Assembly: GCA_963678485.1 (NCBI GenBank)
Contig: OY782882.1
Coordinates: forward strand, 3,100,001 to 3,164,000
Length of the DNA stretch: 64,000 nucleotides
DNA from: CALGYY01 sp963678485
GTDB lineage: Bacteria > Bacteroidota > Bacteroidia > Bacteroidales > CAIWKO01
Direction of reading: 5' to 3'
In this document: positions 34,974 to 44,398 of the stretch, one piece after another
Numbering within the stretch: position 1 is the stretch's first letter
How the letters are laid out: the number at the start of each line of letters is the position of its first letter
Notes under the pieces: model-generated
The model's input: the letters and a program-made list of their open reading frames with translations, nothing else
Database searches by the model: none
Told to the model about the DNA's origin: nothing
Program-made: the position numbers and the translations under genes

Positions 34974-36161
34974 TTAAAAGAGAAGGTTGTCGTAAGGATA
35001 TCTCGTCACATGTATTCTCTTTACTTCCTCATAGAGTGCTTCCTTCAACTGATCAAAATTATCTTTCTTTATAGCACTAATGAAAATGCATGGCGCATGT
35101 TCCTTTGCCATCCACGTTTGCTGCAGTTCCTGCAAATTGGGCTGCTTTGGAGCTTCGCTGAGGTCGTCGGGATCGCGCTCCGCCACATGGAAGGCATCGG
35201 TTTTATTAAAAATCAGAAAGCTTGATTTTCCAGTGGCTCCGATATCGGCAATGGTTTGCTGAACCACCTGAATCTGCTCTTCAAATCCGGGATGAGAAAT
35301 ATCTACAACATGCAGTAAAATATCTGCTTCCCGCACTTCATCTAATGTTGACTTGAACGATTCTATTAAATGAGTAGGGAGTTTGCGGATGAATCCAACG
35401 GTATCGCTTAATAAAAACGGCAAATTCCCAATAACCACTTTACGAACTGTTGTATCAAGGGTGGCAAAGAGTTTATTCTCTGCAAAAACCTGCGATTTAC
35501 TAAGCAGATTCATCAAAGTGGATTTGCCAACATTCGTATATCCAACTAATGCCACTCTAACCATACGTTCACGATTCTGACGTTGTGTAGCCTGTTGCTT
35601 ATCAATGATTTTAAGCTTTTCCTTCAGTAGCGAAATTTTATCGCGAATGATACGACGGTCCGTCTCAATTTCTTTTTCTCCCGGACCCTTCATTCCAATC
35701 CCTCCTTTTTGCTTGGAAAGGTGAGTCCACATCCGCGTAAGGCGAGGAAGCAGATATTGATATTGCGCAAGTTCAACCTGCACCATGGCGTATGAAGTGC
35801 GGGCACGATAGGCAAAAATATCAAGAATGAGATTTGTGCGATCGAGGATTTTACAACCCAGTGCTTCTTCAAGATTACGCAATTGAGCAGGTCCAAGTTC
35901 ATCGTCGAAGACAGCCAGATCAATCGAGTTGTCAGCGATAAATGCTGCAATTTCGTTAACCTTCCCGGAGCCAACATAGGTGCGGGGATCTGGATAATTC
36001 TGCTTTTGAACAAAACGCTGTACGGGAATACCTCCCGCTGTTTCAAGCAAAAATTCCAGCTCGTCGAGATATTCGTTGACTTTCTCTTTATCCTGTCCCG
36101 GAGTGACCAATCCGATCAAGATCGCCCGTTCTTTTTTCTTCTCCGTAATGTTCGTTTTCAA
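34974..36161 (-). CDS. hflX: GTPase HflX
   Basis: A 395-residue HflX, a ribosome-binding GTPase that splits stalled or hibernating 70S ribosomes. The N-terminal HflX domain (about residues 10-185) has the signature YVGSGKVNEI and VFDDELGPAQLRNLE. The G domain shows G1 VGYTNVGKSTL near 205, G3 DTVGFIRKLP, and G4 NKTD. Length is normal. The first codon of the conserved frame is TTG, with no ATG before the family core, so the start is probably TTG at 36161. That TTG lies within TAACTTTG (36159-36166 on the minus strand), a -7 promoter match, which makes the start position uncertain. Confidence 0.93.
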   Translation of the reverse strand: MKTNITEKKKERAILIGLVTPGQDKEKVNEYLDELEFLLETAGGIPVQRFVQKQNYPDPRTYVGSGKVNEIAAFIADNSIDLAVFDDELGPAQLRNLEEALGCKILDRTNLILDIFAYRARTSYAMVQVELAQYQYLLPRLTRMWTHLSKQKGGIGMKGPGEKEIETDRRIIRDKISLLKEKLKIIDKQQATQRQNRERMVRVALVGYTNVGKSTLMNLLSKSQVFAENKLFATLDTTVRKVVIGNLPFLLSDTVGFIRKLPTHLIESFKSTLDEVREADILLHVVDISHPGFEEQIQVVQQTIADIGATGKSSFLIFNKTDAFHVAERDPDDLSEAPKQPNLQELQQTWMAKEHAPCIFISAIKKDNFDQLKEALYEEVKRIHVTRYPYDNLLF

Positions 36162-36263
36162 AGTTACTGATTAGTCTAGTTAAATGTAAGTTGTAACGAA
36201 TGTGGTATTAAAGAAGGATTTCTTCTCAGGGACACATCTGTATTTTAAGAGCCAGATTAAGGC

Positions 36264-36608
36264 TTATTTTTTTCTGTTTCCTGCGGTAGCAAAATAAAGT
36301 GTAATTGCGCCAAGAACTCCGTAAATGGCAACAAATCCACCTTCGGTGAAAACAAAATGCATGAAAACTTTGTATCCTGCCCCTAACGTAAGGAATATGG
36401 CAGCAATCACCGTAAGGTTATGAGATTTCATGAATCCTCCGATAAACAGTAACATCGCAAAAAAACCGAAGGCACAGGCAATCCAGAATTCTTTGTCGTG
36501 CGTCTGAAAAGCACGAAAAGTCACAAAATAAATAATATATACCAATACTAACACTGCAATGCGAAGCAGCCAGTTGGAGGCAGGGAAAGCGAATTTTAAA
36601 GGTTCCAT
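36264..36608 (-). CDS. Small four-helix membrane protein
   Basis: A 114-residue hydrophobic protein with four predicted membrane helices (about residues 13-30, 42-60, 65-80 and 90-108). I do not recognise a family. It starts three bases after the trpS stop codon on the same strand, so it is very likely expressed from the trpS message. It contains no cysteines or obvious catalytic motif. Confidence 0.7.
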   Translation of the reverse strand: MEPLKFAFPASNWLLRIAVLVLVYIIYFVTFRAFQTHDKEFWIACAFGFFAMLLFIGGFMKSHNLTVIAAIFLTLGAGYKVFMHFVFTEGGFVAIYGVLGAITLYFATAGNRKK

Positions 36609-36611
36609 AGT

Positions 36612-37607
36612 TTATAGGTCATTAAATCCAATAATGTCACGCACTTCCTTAATGGTTTTTGACGCACTGGCACGCGCTTTCTCCCTTCCCATACGTATTA
36701 CTTTTGCAACATACTCGGGCTGCGCTTCAATGTCGCTGATCTTCTGCCTGAACGGTTGCATAAATGTCACCATATCCTCGGCCAGCTGTTTTTTCATGTC
36801 CCCGTAACGTATGCTCGCATCATTCCATTTTTCAGTAAAAAACTTTACAGTGTCAGCACCAGAAACTACATTCATCAATGCAAAGAGATTTTGTATGGTC
36901 TGCGGTATAGGCTGATTGGCTTCGGTTGGTCCTGCATCAGTAACGGCTTTCATAATTTTTTTTCGAATGACATCAGCTGTGTCGGCGAGAAAAATTGCTG
37001 CATTAGAGTTGTCACTTTTACTCATTTTCGTACTGCCATCCAATCCGGGAATTTTCACCAATTCTTCACCAAAATTATAAGCTACGGGCTCGGCAAAATA
37101 TTCCACTTTATACATACGGTTGAACCTGTTTGCAAAGGTTCGCATCATTTCAAGATGCTGTTCCTGATCCTTACCTACAGGCACTTTGGTTGCGCGATGA
37201 AGAATAACATCCGCGGCCATTAAAACCGGATAGGTGAGAAGACCTGCGTTTACATTATTGGGTTGCTTGCGCGCCTTTTCCTTAAAGGAAGTCACTCGCA
37301 TTAATTCACCCATATAGGCATTCATGTTCAGTATCAAATACAGCTCTGCTGTTTCAGGCACATCGCTCTGAATATATAAGGTCGCCTTTTCAGGATCCAA
37401 ACCGGCAGCCAGATATTCAATTAGCACCGTCTTCACGTTACCCTTAAGGTCTTCAGGCGTGGGATGCGTGGTGAGTGAGTGATAATCGGCAATAAAGAAA
37501 AAGCATTGATGCTCATTCTGCATGCGAATGAAATTCTGTAATGCACCAAAGTAGTTTCCAAGGTGCAGGTGACCTGTGGGTCGTATTCCGCTGACTACTG
37601 TTTCCAT
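36612..37607 (-). CDS. trpS: Tryptophanyl-tRNA synthetase
   Basis: A 331-residue class I synthetase that charges tRNA-Trp. The HIGH-type motif is TGHLHLGNY near residue 11, and the KMSKS motif is in GSTKMSKSDNS near residue 195. The stretch VLMAADVILHRATKVPVGKDQ is typical of bacterial TrpRS. The start is placed at METVVSGIRPTGH, four bases after a TACTTTTG promoter element; the longer frame adds ten residues with no conservation. It precedes the small membrane protein gene by three bases. Confidence 0.96.
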   Translation of the reverse strand: METVVSGIRPTGHLHLGNYFGALQNFIRMQNEHQCFFFIADYHSLTTHPTPEDLKGNVKTVLIEYLAAGLDPEKATLYIQSDVPETAELYLILNMNAYMGELMRVTSFKEKARKQPNNVNAGLLTYPVLMAADVILHRATKVPVGKDQEQHLEMMRTFANRFNRMYKVEYFAEPVAYNFGEELVKIPGLDGSTKMSKSDNSNAAIFLADTADVIRKKIMKAVTDAGPTEANQPIPQTIQNLFALMNVVSGADTVKFFTEKWNDASIRYGDMKKQLAEDMVTFMQPFRQKISDIEAQPEYVAKVIRMGREKARASASKTIKEVRDIIGFNDL

Positions 37608-37611
37608 GCGG

Positions 37612-37619
37612 CAAAAGTA
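37612..37619 (-). promoter_or_regulatory. -7 promoter element directly before trpS
   Basis: On the minus strand TACTTTTG ends four bases before the trpS ATG, an exact TAnnTTTG match. A TTTG lies 15 bases upstream. It implies a leaderless or nearly leaderless message. Confidence 0.45.
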
Positions 37620-37635
37620 CAAAATATCAGCGAGC

Positions 37636-37662
37636 AAAAAAAAAGCCCCGCAATGCAGGGCT
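37636..37662 (-). terminator. Terminator after the thioredoxin-fold gene
   Basis: On the minus strand AGCCC and GGGCT form a short stem around a 9-base loop and are followed by nine T. It starts 22 bases after the stop codon of the thioredoxin-fold gene and overlaps the trpS promoter area. Confidence 0.75.
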
Positions 37663-37684
37663 CTTTTATATAAAAGTATCTTGA

Positions 37685-38194
37685 TTATTTACTGATGATC
37701 TGTAATAAATCGTCTTCCAGTGAAATAGTAGGAGTTTCTACAATTCGTCCAATCTCTACTCCATTGCGATATACAATAAATGTTGGAACCTTTTCAATCT
37801 TCAGGTCTCCAATAGGGTAAGTTCCTGCTTTTTTATCGCGATCAACTGCGATATAGGTACAACGGTTAATATCGTATTTGAGAGCATATAATAATTTCAT
37901 GAAACGACCAACCTGCTCCTTGCTGTCACCACACCATGTGCCGAGCACAATAGTGAAAGTAATTTCAGCAAACTTGTATTTTAAGTTATTTAACACATCA
38001 TTATTTGGTCTGTAGGCATTGAGTTCATTAGTATAGCTTACGCCGAAATCACCTGTGCGTAAAGCGCTTTCGTTGCATTCACCGATAAGAATTTCAGTCT
38101 GGGTTTTTTCGTCTATCGTTTTTTGATTGAATGTTTGTGCTTGGGTGCTAATGGCAAAAACCATTACGAACATACTAAGAAATAAATATTTCAT
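37685..38194 (-). CDS. Secreted thioredoxin-fold protein with a CGDS active site
   Basis: A 169-residue protein with a signal peptide (MKYLFLSMFVMVFAISTQAQ). The thioredoxin-fold core has the active-site loop LGTWCGDSKEQVGRF near residue 88, where the second cysteine of CxxC is a serine. The cis-proline segment is KVPTFIVYRNGVEIGR near 136. A monothiol site cannot form the usual intramolecular disulfide, so reductase-type chemistry is unlikely; isomerase-like or glutathione/low-molecular-thiol-linked activity is possible. Further cysteines lie at 39 and 113. It is monocistronic, between a divergent peptidase gene and trpS. Confidence 0.8.
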   Translation of the reverse strand: MKYLFLSMFVMVFAISTQAQTFNQKTIDEKTQTEILIGECNESALRTGDFGVSYTNELNAYRPNNDVLNNLKYKFAEITFTIVLGTWCGDSKEQVGRFMKLLYALKYDINRCTYIAVDRDKKAGTYPIGDLKIEKVPTFIVYRNGVEIGRIVETPTISLEDDLLQIISK

Positions 38195-38219
38195 AGGTTA
38201 TAGTTTTAATTATGAATGT

Positions 38220-38227
38220 CAAAAGTA
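38220..38227 (-). promoter_or_regulatory. -7 promoter element of the thioredoxin-fold gene
   Basis: TACTTTTG on the minus strand, exact TAnnTTTG, 25 bases before the start codon. No clear -33 TTTG. Confidence 0.4.
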
Positions 38228-38318
38228 CAAAAATTACTGTAAAAGTGTAATGAAGTACGTTTTTTTTAACAAATGGTTGCCTCAGGGAATAATTTTCAGC
38301 GGGTTTCGTTGTAAATTG

Positions 38319-38326
38319 TAATTTTG
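38319..38326 (+). promoter_or_regulatory. -7 promoter element of the M28 peptidase gene
   Basis: TAATTTTG, an exact TAnnTTTG match, 13 bases before the ATG. A TTTC lies 21 bases upstream. Confidence 0.45.
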
Positions 38327-38339
38327 TAAAAAAAAACGT

Positions 38340-40121
38340 ATGCGACGACTGTTAAGGTGTTTCTTGCTCTTTGTTTCCTTTTCGATTGTAGTTCAGCAGC
38401 TATCTGCCCAACAAGCCAGCACCGCAGAACTTGAAAAGACCGTTAATTATCTGGCCTCAGACGCACTGCAAGGCCGTTTGCCCGGTACCACCGGTTGCGA
38501 TAATGCGGCGGCTTTCATTCGCGACGCCTTTAAGGCAGCCGGACTGAAACTGCTTGGAGATAATGGTTTTCAGTATTTTGATGTTACCACCGATATTGCA
38601 GCCGGACCTTCTAATTTCTTAAAATTCAATGGTAAAGAATATGTTATGGGGACTGATTTCAATCCCTTTTCATTTTCCGCCAATGATACCCTGACTGCTG
38701 AAGTTGTTTTTGCCGGATATGGTTTTGATTTCGATGCCGATACTGTTAAATGGCACGATTACAAATCTATAGATGTTCGTGGTAAGTGGGTTATGATATT
38801 ACGCGGAAATCCTGAGCCGGATAATGAGAACTCGGTGTTTGTCTCATATACGAAAGAACGTTCAAAAGTCTTGGTAGCAAAGGATATGGGCGCTGCAGGA
38901 GTGCTGTTTGTTACAAGTACGTTGTGGGATAAAGGCGATGAACTCGTGAATTTGTCGTACGATAAAAGCAAGTCTGGAAGTGGTATTCCTGTTGTTAATA
39001 TCAAACGTAGCTTAGCAAATCAAATTCTGCTAAATAGCGGAACGACCATTGAAACACTGGAAACAACATTAAATACTAGCAGAAAGCCTGTTTCCCTAGC
39101 AACTCACAGCATTGTCACTGCTGCCTGTGATCTTCACTTTACTTCGGTAAGAACCCAAAATGTGGTCGGTTTGCTTCCGGGGAGCGATCCCTCAATGAAA
39201 AACCAGCTCATTGTGGTCGGCGCGCATTACGATCATCTGGGAATGGGTGGTCCCGGATCAGGCTCACGAAAACCTGATACCAATGCGGTGCACAATGGAG
39301 CCGATGATAATGCCAGCGGGGTATCCGCCGTTATCGAACTTGCACGACTTTTTAATCAGCGTAAAGTTGCTTTGAAAAGAAATGTCATCTTTGTTGCATT
39401 CAGCGCAGAAGAAATGGGATTGCTGGGATCCACCTGGTTTGAAGGTCATCCAATGACTGATTCCAAAGAGACTATTTTAATGATGAATTTTGATATGGTT
39501 GGACGCATGAATAAAGATAAGCCTATGGTTTCTATTGGAGGAACGGGAACATTTACAGGCGCAACAGCCCTGCTCGATACCCTGATGAAATCAAGAAATT
39601 TTAAATCATCATATTCTCCCGAAGGTTACGGTCCATCTGATCATGCACCATTTTATGCTGATAGTATTCCTGTCCTCTATTTTAATACTGGCGCACATAC
39701 CGATTATCATACACCGGAAGATGATGCAAATCTTATCAATTATAATGGGATTGCATCAATCGTGAATCTTGCGAAAGATGTCCTCGTTCGTGTGGACGAT
39801 GGGAGCAAACCATTGTACTTCACTGAAGCCGGACCAAAAGAAAAAGCCAAGCATGGCGGTGCCATGAAAGTTCGGTTAGGAATCATGCCTGATTTCGTAA
39901 ATACTGAAATCATTGGAGTGGCTGTTGGAGCTGTGACAAAAGGTGGTCCTGCAGAGCATGGTGGTATCCTCAAAGGCGATGTTATTACCGCATTGAATGG
40001 GAAAGCAGTAGCTAATATTTATGAATATATGGATCGCTTAAAAGCCTTCAACCCGGGGCAAACCATTTCAGTAGATGTTAAACGTGGCGAGAAAACGCTG
40101 GTACTCCTCATTCAATTATAA
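38340..40121 (+). CDS. Secreted M28-family metallopeptidase with PA and PDZ domains
   Basis: A 593-residue exported zinc aminopeptidase. A signal peptide ends QLSAQ near residue 24. A protease-associated insertion (about 110-230) precedes the M28 core (about 265-480), which shows the di-zinc ligands in order: VGAHYDHLG, NGADDNASG, AFSAEEMGLLG (catalytic E then ligand E), NFDMVGRM, and AHTDYHTPEDD. A C-terminal PDZ domain (about 505-593: IGVAVGAVTKGGPAEHGGILKGDVI) may bind peptides. There is no type IX sorting domain, so the periplasm is the likely site. The membrane-protein gene follows after 29 bases. Confidence 0.92.
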   Translation: MRRLLRCFLLFVSFSIVVQQLSAQQASTAELEKTVNYLASDALQGRLPGTTGCDNAAAFIRDAFKAAGLKLLGDNGFQYFDVTTDIAAGPSNFLKFNGKEYVMGTDFNPFSFSANDTLTAEVVFAGYGFDFDADTVKWHDYKSIDVRGKWVMILRGNPEPDNENSVFVSYTKERSKVLVAKDMGAAGVLFVTSTLWDKGDELVNLSYDKSKSGSGIPVVNIKRSLANQILLNSGTTIETLETTLNTSRKPVSLATHSIVTAACDLHFTSVRTQNVVGLLPGSDPSMKNQLIVVGAHYDHLGMGGPGSGSRKPDTNAVHNGADDNASGVSAVIELARLFNQRKVALKRNVIFVAFSAEEMGLLGSTWFEGHPMTDSKETILMMNFDMVGRMNKDKPMVSIGGTGTFTGATALLDTLMKSRNFKSSYSPEGYGPSDHAPFYADSIPVLYFNTGAHTDYHTPEDDANLINYNGIASIVNLAKDVLVRVDDGSKPLYFTEAGPKEKAKHGGAMKVRLGIMPDFVNTEIIGVAVGAVTKGGPAEHGGILKGDVITALNGKAVANIYEYMDRLKAFNPGQTISVDVKRGEKTLVLLIQL

Positions 40122-40150
40122 AATTTGTATAAAACCTAAACATATATATA

Positions 40151-40957
40151 ATGAAAGGATTTCTTATTTGGTTTCTGGCAATTTGTATAACCATTGCTAC
40201 AGCCTATTATCAGCGATTGAGTGGGCCAACCTATCCAAAAAAGGTGCAGACGTCGCTTCAGGGAATGAACTTCAAATATAAACTGATTCGCAGTCACGAA
40301 AGCAGCAGCGATTGCGAAGTGCGCATTCCTGTTAATGGCAATCCTGTCGAAGGGAAACTTATCTATCGTCGCTTCCCTACCAACGATGCATGGGATACCA
40401 TCAAAATGCAACGTTTGGGTGATGATCTGGTTGGTTTACTTCCAGCTCAGCCACCCGCCGGCAAACTTCAATATTTTGTTGAATTATCAAGCAATAATGA
40501 AGTACTGAAACCTACTGATGACAATTCTGCAATTATCCGTTTTAAGGGAGATGTTCCGATTCTCATTCTGATTCCGCATATCCTTTTTATGTTTTTGGCA
40601 ATGCTGTTCTCTAATCTGGCCGGACTTTCTGCCGCTTTCCATGCAAGTCGAATGCGGGTATATATGATTGCAACGTTTATTTGTATGCTGCTTGGTGGCT
40701 TTTTATTTGGACCTATAATGCAGCATTTTGCTTTTGGAGCCTATTGGACTGGCGCTCCGTTTGGCTGGGATCTTACAGATAATAAAACTCTTATCGCTAT
40801 TGTGTTTTGGGTACTCGCTCTGGTATTAAACTATCGCAAAATTCGTCCGGGCTGGATCATCGTTGCCGCTTTGGTTACCTTAATCGTATATTCGGTTCCT
40901 CATAGTATGTTTGGATCCGAACTGAATTACGCCACTGGAACCGTTACAACGGGATGA
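40151..40957 (+). CDS. Membrane protein of unknown function with extracytoplasmic beta domain
   Basis: A 268-residue protein I cannot assign. An N-terminal helix (residues 3-20) is followed by a soluble domain to about residue 135 with beta-strand character (EVRIPVNGNPVEGKLIYRRF, LQYFVELSSNNEVLKP). Four further helices follow (about 138-160, 172-192, 212-230 and 238-255). The soluble part probably faces the periplasm. It lies between the M28 peptidase and the GT117-type gene on the same strand. The 105-base gap to the latter has no terminator. Confidence 0.7.
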   Translation: MKGFLIWFLAICITIATAYYQRLSGPTYPKKVQTSLQGMNFKYKLIRSHESSSDCEVRIPVNGNPVEGKLIYRRFPTNDAWDTIKMQRLGDDLVGLLPAQPPAGKLQYFVELSSNNEVLKPTDDNSAIIRFKGDVPILILIPHILFMFLAMLFSNLAGLSAAFHASRMRVYMIATFICMLLGGFLFGPIMQHFAFGAYWTGAPFGWDLTDNKTLIAIVFWVLALVLNYRKIRPGWIIVAALVTLIVYSVPHSMFGSELNYATGTVTTG

Positions 40958-41062
40958 TATTCCAGATAGATTATAAGCAATGAAAAAATGTAATAAGGGC
41001 ACATCAAGCGAGGAACAGGAATGATTAATAAGAATTAAAGTAATAAAATCTACATAGTACAA

Positions 41063-44000
41063 ATGGGAAAATATAAATTGATTAATAACAGTCTCGGCTG
41101 GTTAATGTTTATTGTAGCTTCAACAGTTTATATAATGACTGCCGAACCTACTGCCAGTTACTGGGATTGCGGCGAATATATCTCAACGGCATTTAAGCTA
41201 CAGGTGGGACATCCTCCCGGTGCACCCTTTTTCCAAATGATGGGACGATTCTTTTCGCTCTTTGCTTTTGGAGATGTGAAGATGGTGGCACGTATGATTA
41301 ACACCATGTCGGCCCTCATGTCAGGTGCAACCATTATGTTCTTGTATTGGAGCATCACCGCTCTTGCAAAGAAAATCAGTCTCTTTCGTTCCAACGATAC
41401 GGTTTCCGGAATGCTAGCCATCTTTGCGGCTGGGGTAGTAGGGGCAATGGCATACACCTTTTCTGATTCGTTTTGGTTTTCTTCCGCCGAAGGTGAAGTG
41501 TATGCAATGTCTTCCTTTTTTACTGCCATCGTTTTTTGGGCTATCCTAAAATGGGAAACAGTTGCCGACGAACCACAATCGTGGCGGTGGATTATTCTGA
41601 TTGCCTTCCTTATGGGACTTTCCATTGGTGTGCACTTGTTGAATTTGCTTGCAATTCCTGCAATAACTTTTGTGGTTTATTTCAGAAAATTTAAAGTAAC
41701 ACCCCTTGGTATAGTACTTACTTTTGCTATTTCTGTGTTGATTCTTGCGGCCATTATGTATGGCATCATTCCTCAAATCCCATATTTATTTGCACAAACG
41801 GAATTAAACTTTGTGAATTCGCTGGGTATGCCGTTCAATTCCGGTACTCTGTTTTTCATGATTCTAATTGTACTTCTGATTGCGGCGGGACTATGGTATA
41901 CATCTCGAAAAGACAAGATCAGCGGGATCATTGCACTTGCCCTTACGGGAATTTTTTCCCTGATTGTTTTAACATCATCATTATCGGTTGGCGATTTTTT
42001 TATTCGCCTTCTTATTCTGGCTGGCTTGATTACGCTTATAATTTTTGGGAGATTTCGTTATGCGGTGCTTAAAACATCAATACTTAGTCTGGCATTTCTA
42101 ACCATTGGCTATTCTTCGTTTCTAATGCTTGTTATTCGTTCTAATGCAGAAACTCCGATTAACGAAAACAGTCCGAAAGATGCAATTAGTCTGCTTTCAT
42201 ACCTTAACCGTGAACAATATGGAACATGGCCAATCTTTTATGGTCAGTACTATTCTGCACCCCTTGATGCAGAGCAACCTTATCTGGATGGGAATCCAGT
42301 TTATGGTCGTGATGATAAGGCCGGAAAATATGTTGTAATCGACGATCGCAAAGGCACCATACCAAATTACAATAAGGATTTTTGCACAATCTTTCCGCGT
42401 ATGTGGAGCTCTCAACAGGATTATCATATTAGTGGTTATGAGTCCTGGGCCGATGTAAAAGGCACTCAGGTTAAAGTGCCCGGACGTAATGGAGGCACTC
42501 AGGTAATGATTAAGCCTACCTTTTTCGAGAACCTGAAATTCTTTTTTAAGTACCAGTTGGGACATATGTATTTCCGTTATTTTATGTGGAATTTTGCGGG
42601 TCGACAAAACGATTTGCAGGGCTATGGGGGAATACGTAACGGAAACTGGATTAGCGGTATCCCTTTCCTCGATAATGGGCGTTTGGGACCACAGGATAAT
42701 ATGCCGGAAAGTATGGCCAATAACAAAGGTCGCAACACTTTCTTTTTATTACCATTATTACTTGGTCTTGCCGGATTTATCTTTCATTTAAGTAAAAGTT
42801 CCAAAGGATGGTCGATTGTATTTCTGCTGTTTATTTTTACCGGAATCGCAATCAATGTTTACCTTAATCCGGTGCCTTACCAGCCGCGCGAAAGGGATTA
42901 TGCGTATGCTGCTTCCTTCTATGCTTATGCAATCTGGATAGGTCTTGGTGTCCTTTGGCTAATAAATCTGCTTCAGCGATGGATCAAAGGCGTTGCACCG
43001 GTTCTGATATCCTTTTTACTTTGTTTCATGCTCGTGCCGTTTATTATGGCGAAAGAAGGATGGGACGACCACGACCGCTCCGACCGATACACCGTAGTCG
43101 ATATTGCAAGCGATTATTTGAATTCTTGCGCACCCAATGCAATACTGTTCACTCTTGGAGATAATGATACATTTCCTCTTTGGTACGCTCAGGAGGTTGA
43201 AGGCATACGAACCGATGTGCGGGTTGTGAACCTAAGTCTGCTAAATACTGATTGGTACATCGATCAAATGGCCAGAAAAGCCTATGATTCTGAACCACTG
43301 CCTTTCTCTCTTACGCATGATAAGTACGCAGGATCCAAGCGAGAGATTACATTTATGTATGAAGACACCACCTTGGTTCCGCCTAATGCTTTTGTTGATA
43401 TAGATAAGCTGATTGATTTTGGAACCAGTGATGATAAAAGACTTATGCTGGAAACCACAACCCGTGGTTACGCCAATTACATCCCAACGCCAAATTTTTC
43501 AATCCCGGTAGATTCATTGTGGGTAATACAGAATGGTGTGGTGCCGCCGGAATACCGCGACTCTGTGCGAAACCATGTTGATTTTATCTATAAAGATTAT
43601 GGTATTCAAAAAAATAATCTGATGCTGTTGGATATGCTTGCCCATTTTGAATGGAAACGTCCGGTTTACTTCGCTATTACCACAGGCGATGAGGCATACA
43701 TTGGACTACAGCCATATCTTCAACTCGAAGGTCTTGCCTATAGGTTAGTTCCCTATTATTGCAAAAGCATTGATAATTCTGTAGGTCGCGTTAATACTGC
43801 AATCATGTATAAAAACGTGATGGAGAAATTCAAATGGGGAAATATGAATCACCACGGAATTTATTTGGATGAGACGAATATTCGTATGTGCACCAACCTT
43901 CGGAATAATTTCTCTCGTCTGGCCTTTGCGCTGGCTGCTGAAAATAAGATGGATTCCGCAGTTCGTGTTTGTGACAAAGCCCTTGAGGTTATGCCTAACG

Positions 44001-44281
44001 AAAATGTGCCTTTCGATAAAATGCTTATTCCAATCCTGGATGTGTATTATCGGGCCGGCGCATTTGAAAAAGGCAATGCATTGGCAGAAATTCTACTGAA
44101 TAGGTATGATCAGGAAATTACCTATTTTACACGCTTTAGCGGTAGCGATGCCGCCTATCTCGGTAGTGATCTTAAAGATGCAGTAGAAATTATACAGACC
44201 ATAGGCGCCATGGCAGTTGATATGAAACAGACTAAAATTGCAGATAAGGCTAAAAAGATATTAGGCAGCATTCGGATTTAA
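41063..44281 (+). CDS. DUF2723/GT117 protein O-glycosyltransferase-like membrane protein
   Basis: A 1072-residue polytopic membrane protein of the DUF2723 family, now classed as glycosyltransferase family 117 and related to protein O-mannosyltransferases. The first extracytoplasmic loop holds the key acidic motif PTASYWDCGEYISTAFKLQVGHPPGAPFF around residues 30-58 (the D and E act in the GT-C fold). About a dozen helices fill the first 640 residues; QPRERDYAYAASFYAYAIW is another conserved stretch. The C-terminal third is soluble and periplasmic, with LFTLGDNDTFPLWYAQEVEG. Bacteroidota use such enzymes for glycosylation of exported proteins (family-level knowledge; substrate not shown here). 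Confidence 0.88.
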   Translation: MGKYKLINNSLGWLMFIVASTVYIMTAEPTASYWDCGEYISTAFKLQVGHPPGAPFFQMMGRFFSLFAFGDVKMVARMINTMSALMSGATIMFLYWSITALAKKISLFRSNDTVSGMLAIFAAGVVGAMAYTFSDSFWFSSAEGEVYAMSSFFTAIVFWAILKWETVADEPQSWRWIILIAFLMGLSIGVHLLNLLAIPAITFVVYFRKFKVTPLGIVLTFAISVLILAAIMYGIIPQIPYLFAQTELNFVNSLGMPFNSGTLFFMILIVLLIAAGLWYTSRKDKISGIIALALTGIFSLIVLTSSLSVGDFFIRLLILAGLITLIIFGRFRYAVLKTSILSLAFLTIGYSSFLMLVIRSNAETPINENSPKDAISLLSYLNREQYGTWPIFYGQYYSAPLDAEQPYLDGNPVYGRDDKAGKYVVIDDRKGTIPNYNKDFCTIFPRMWSSQQDYHISGYESWADVKGTQVKVPGRNGGTQVMIKPTFFENLKFFFKYQLGHMYFRYFMWNFAGRQNDLQGYGGIRNGNWISGIPFLDNGRLGPQDNMPESMANNKGRNTFFLLPLLLGLAGFIFHLSKSSKGWSIVFLLFIFTGIAINVYLNPVPYQPRERDYAYAASFYAYAIWIGLGVLWLINLLQRWIKGVAPVLISFLLCFMLVPFIMAKEGWDDHDRSDRYTVVDIASDYLNSCAPNAILFTLGDNDTFPLWYAQEVEGIRTDVRVVNLSLLNTDWYIDQMARKAYDSEPLPFSLTHDKYAGSKREITFMYEDTTLVPPNAFVDIDKLIDFGTSDDKRLMLETTTRGYANYIPTPNFSIPVDSLWVIQNGVVPPEYRDSVRNHVDFIYKDYGIQKNNLMLLDMLAHFEWKRPVYFAITTGDEAYIGLQPYLQLEGLAYRLVPYYCKSIDNSVGRVNTAIMYKNVMEKFKWGNMNHHGIYLDETNIRMCTNLRNNFSRLAFALAAENKMDSAVRVCDKALEVMPNENVPFDKMLIPILDVYYRAGAFEKGNALAEILLNRYDQEITYFTRFSGSDAAYLGSDLKDAVEIIQTIGAMAVDMKQTKIADKAKKILGSIRI

Positions 44282-44398
44282 CAAATTCAAAATCAGTCAT
44301 AAGAATAAATATAAACAGCTGATTGTGAGTTATTTTTTTCGAAGAGCAACCATGAGGCATAGAATAATGTCTATTTTACACCCCAAAATAATCAAAGG

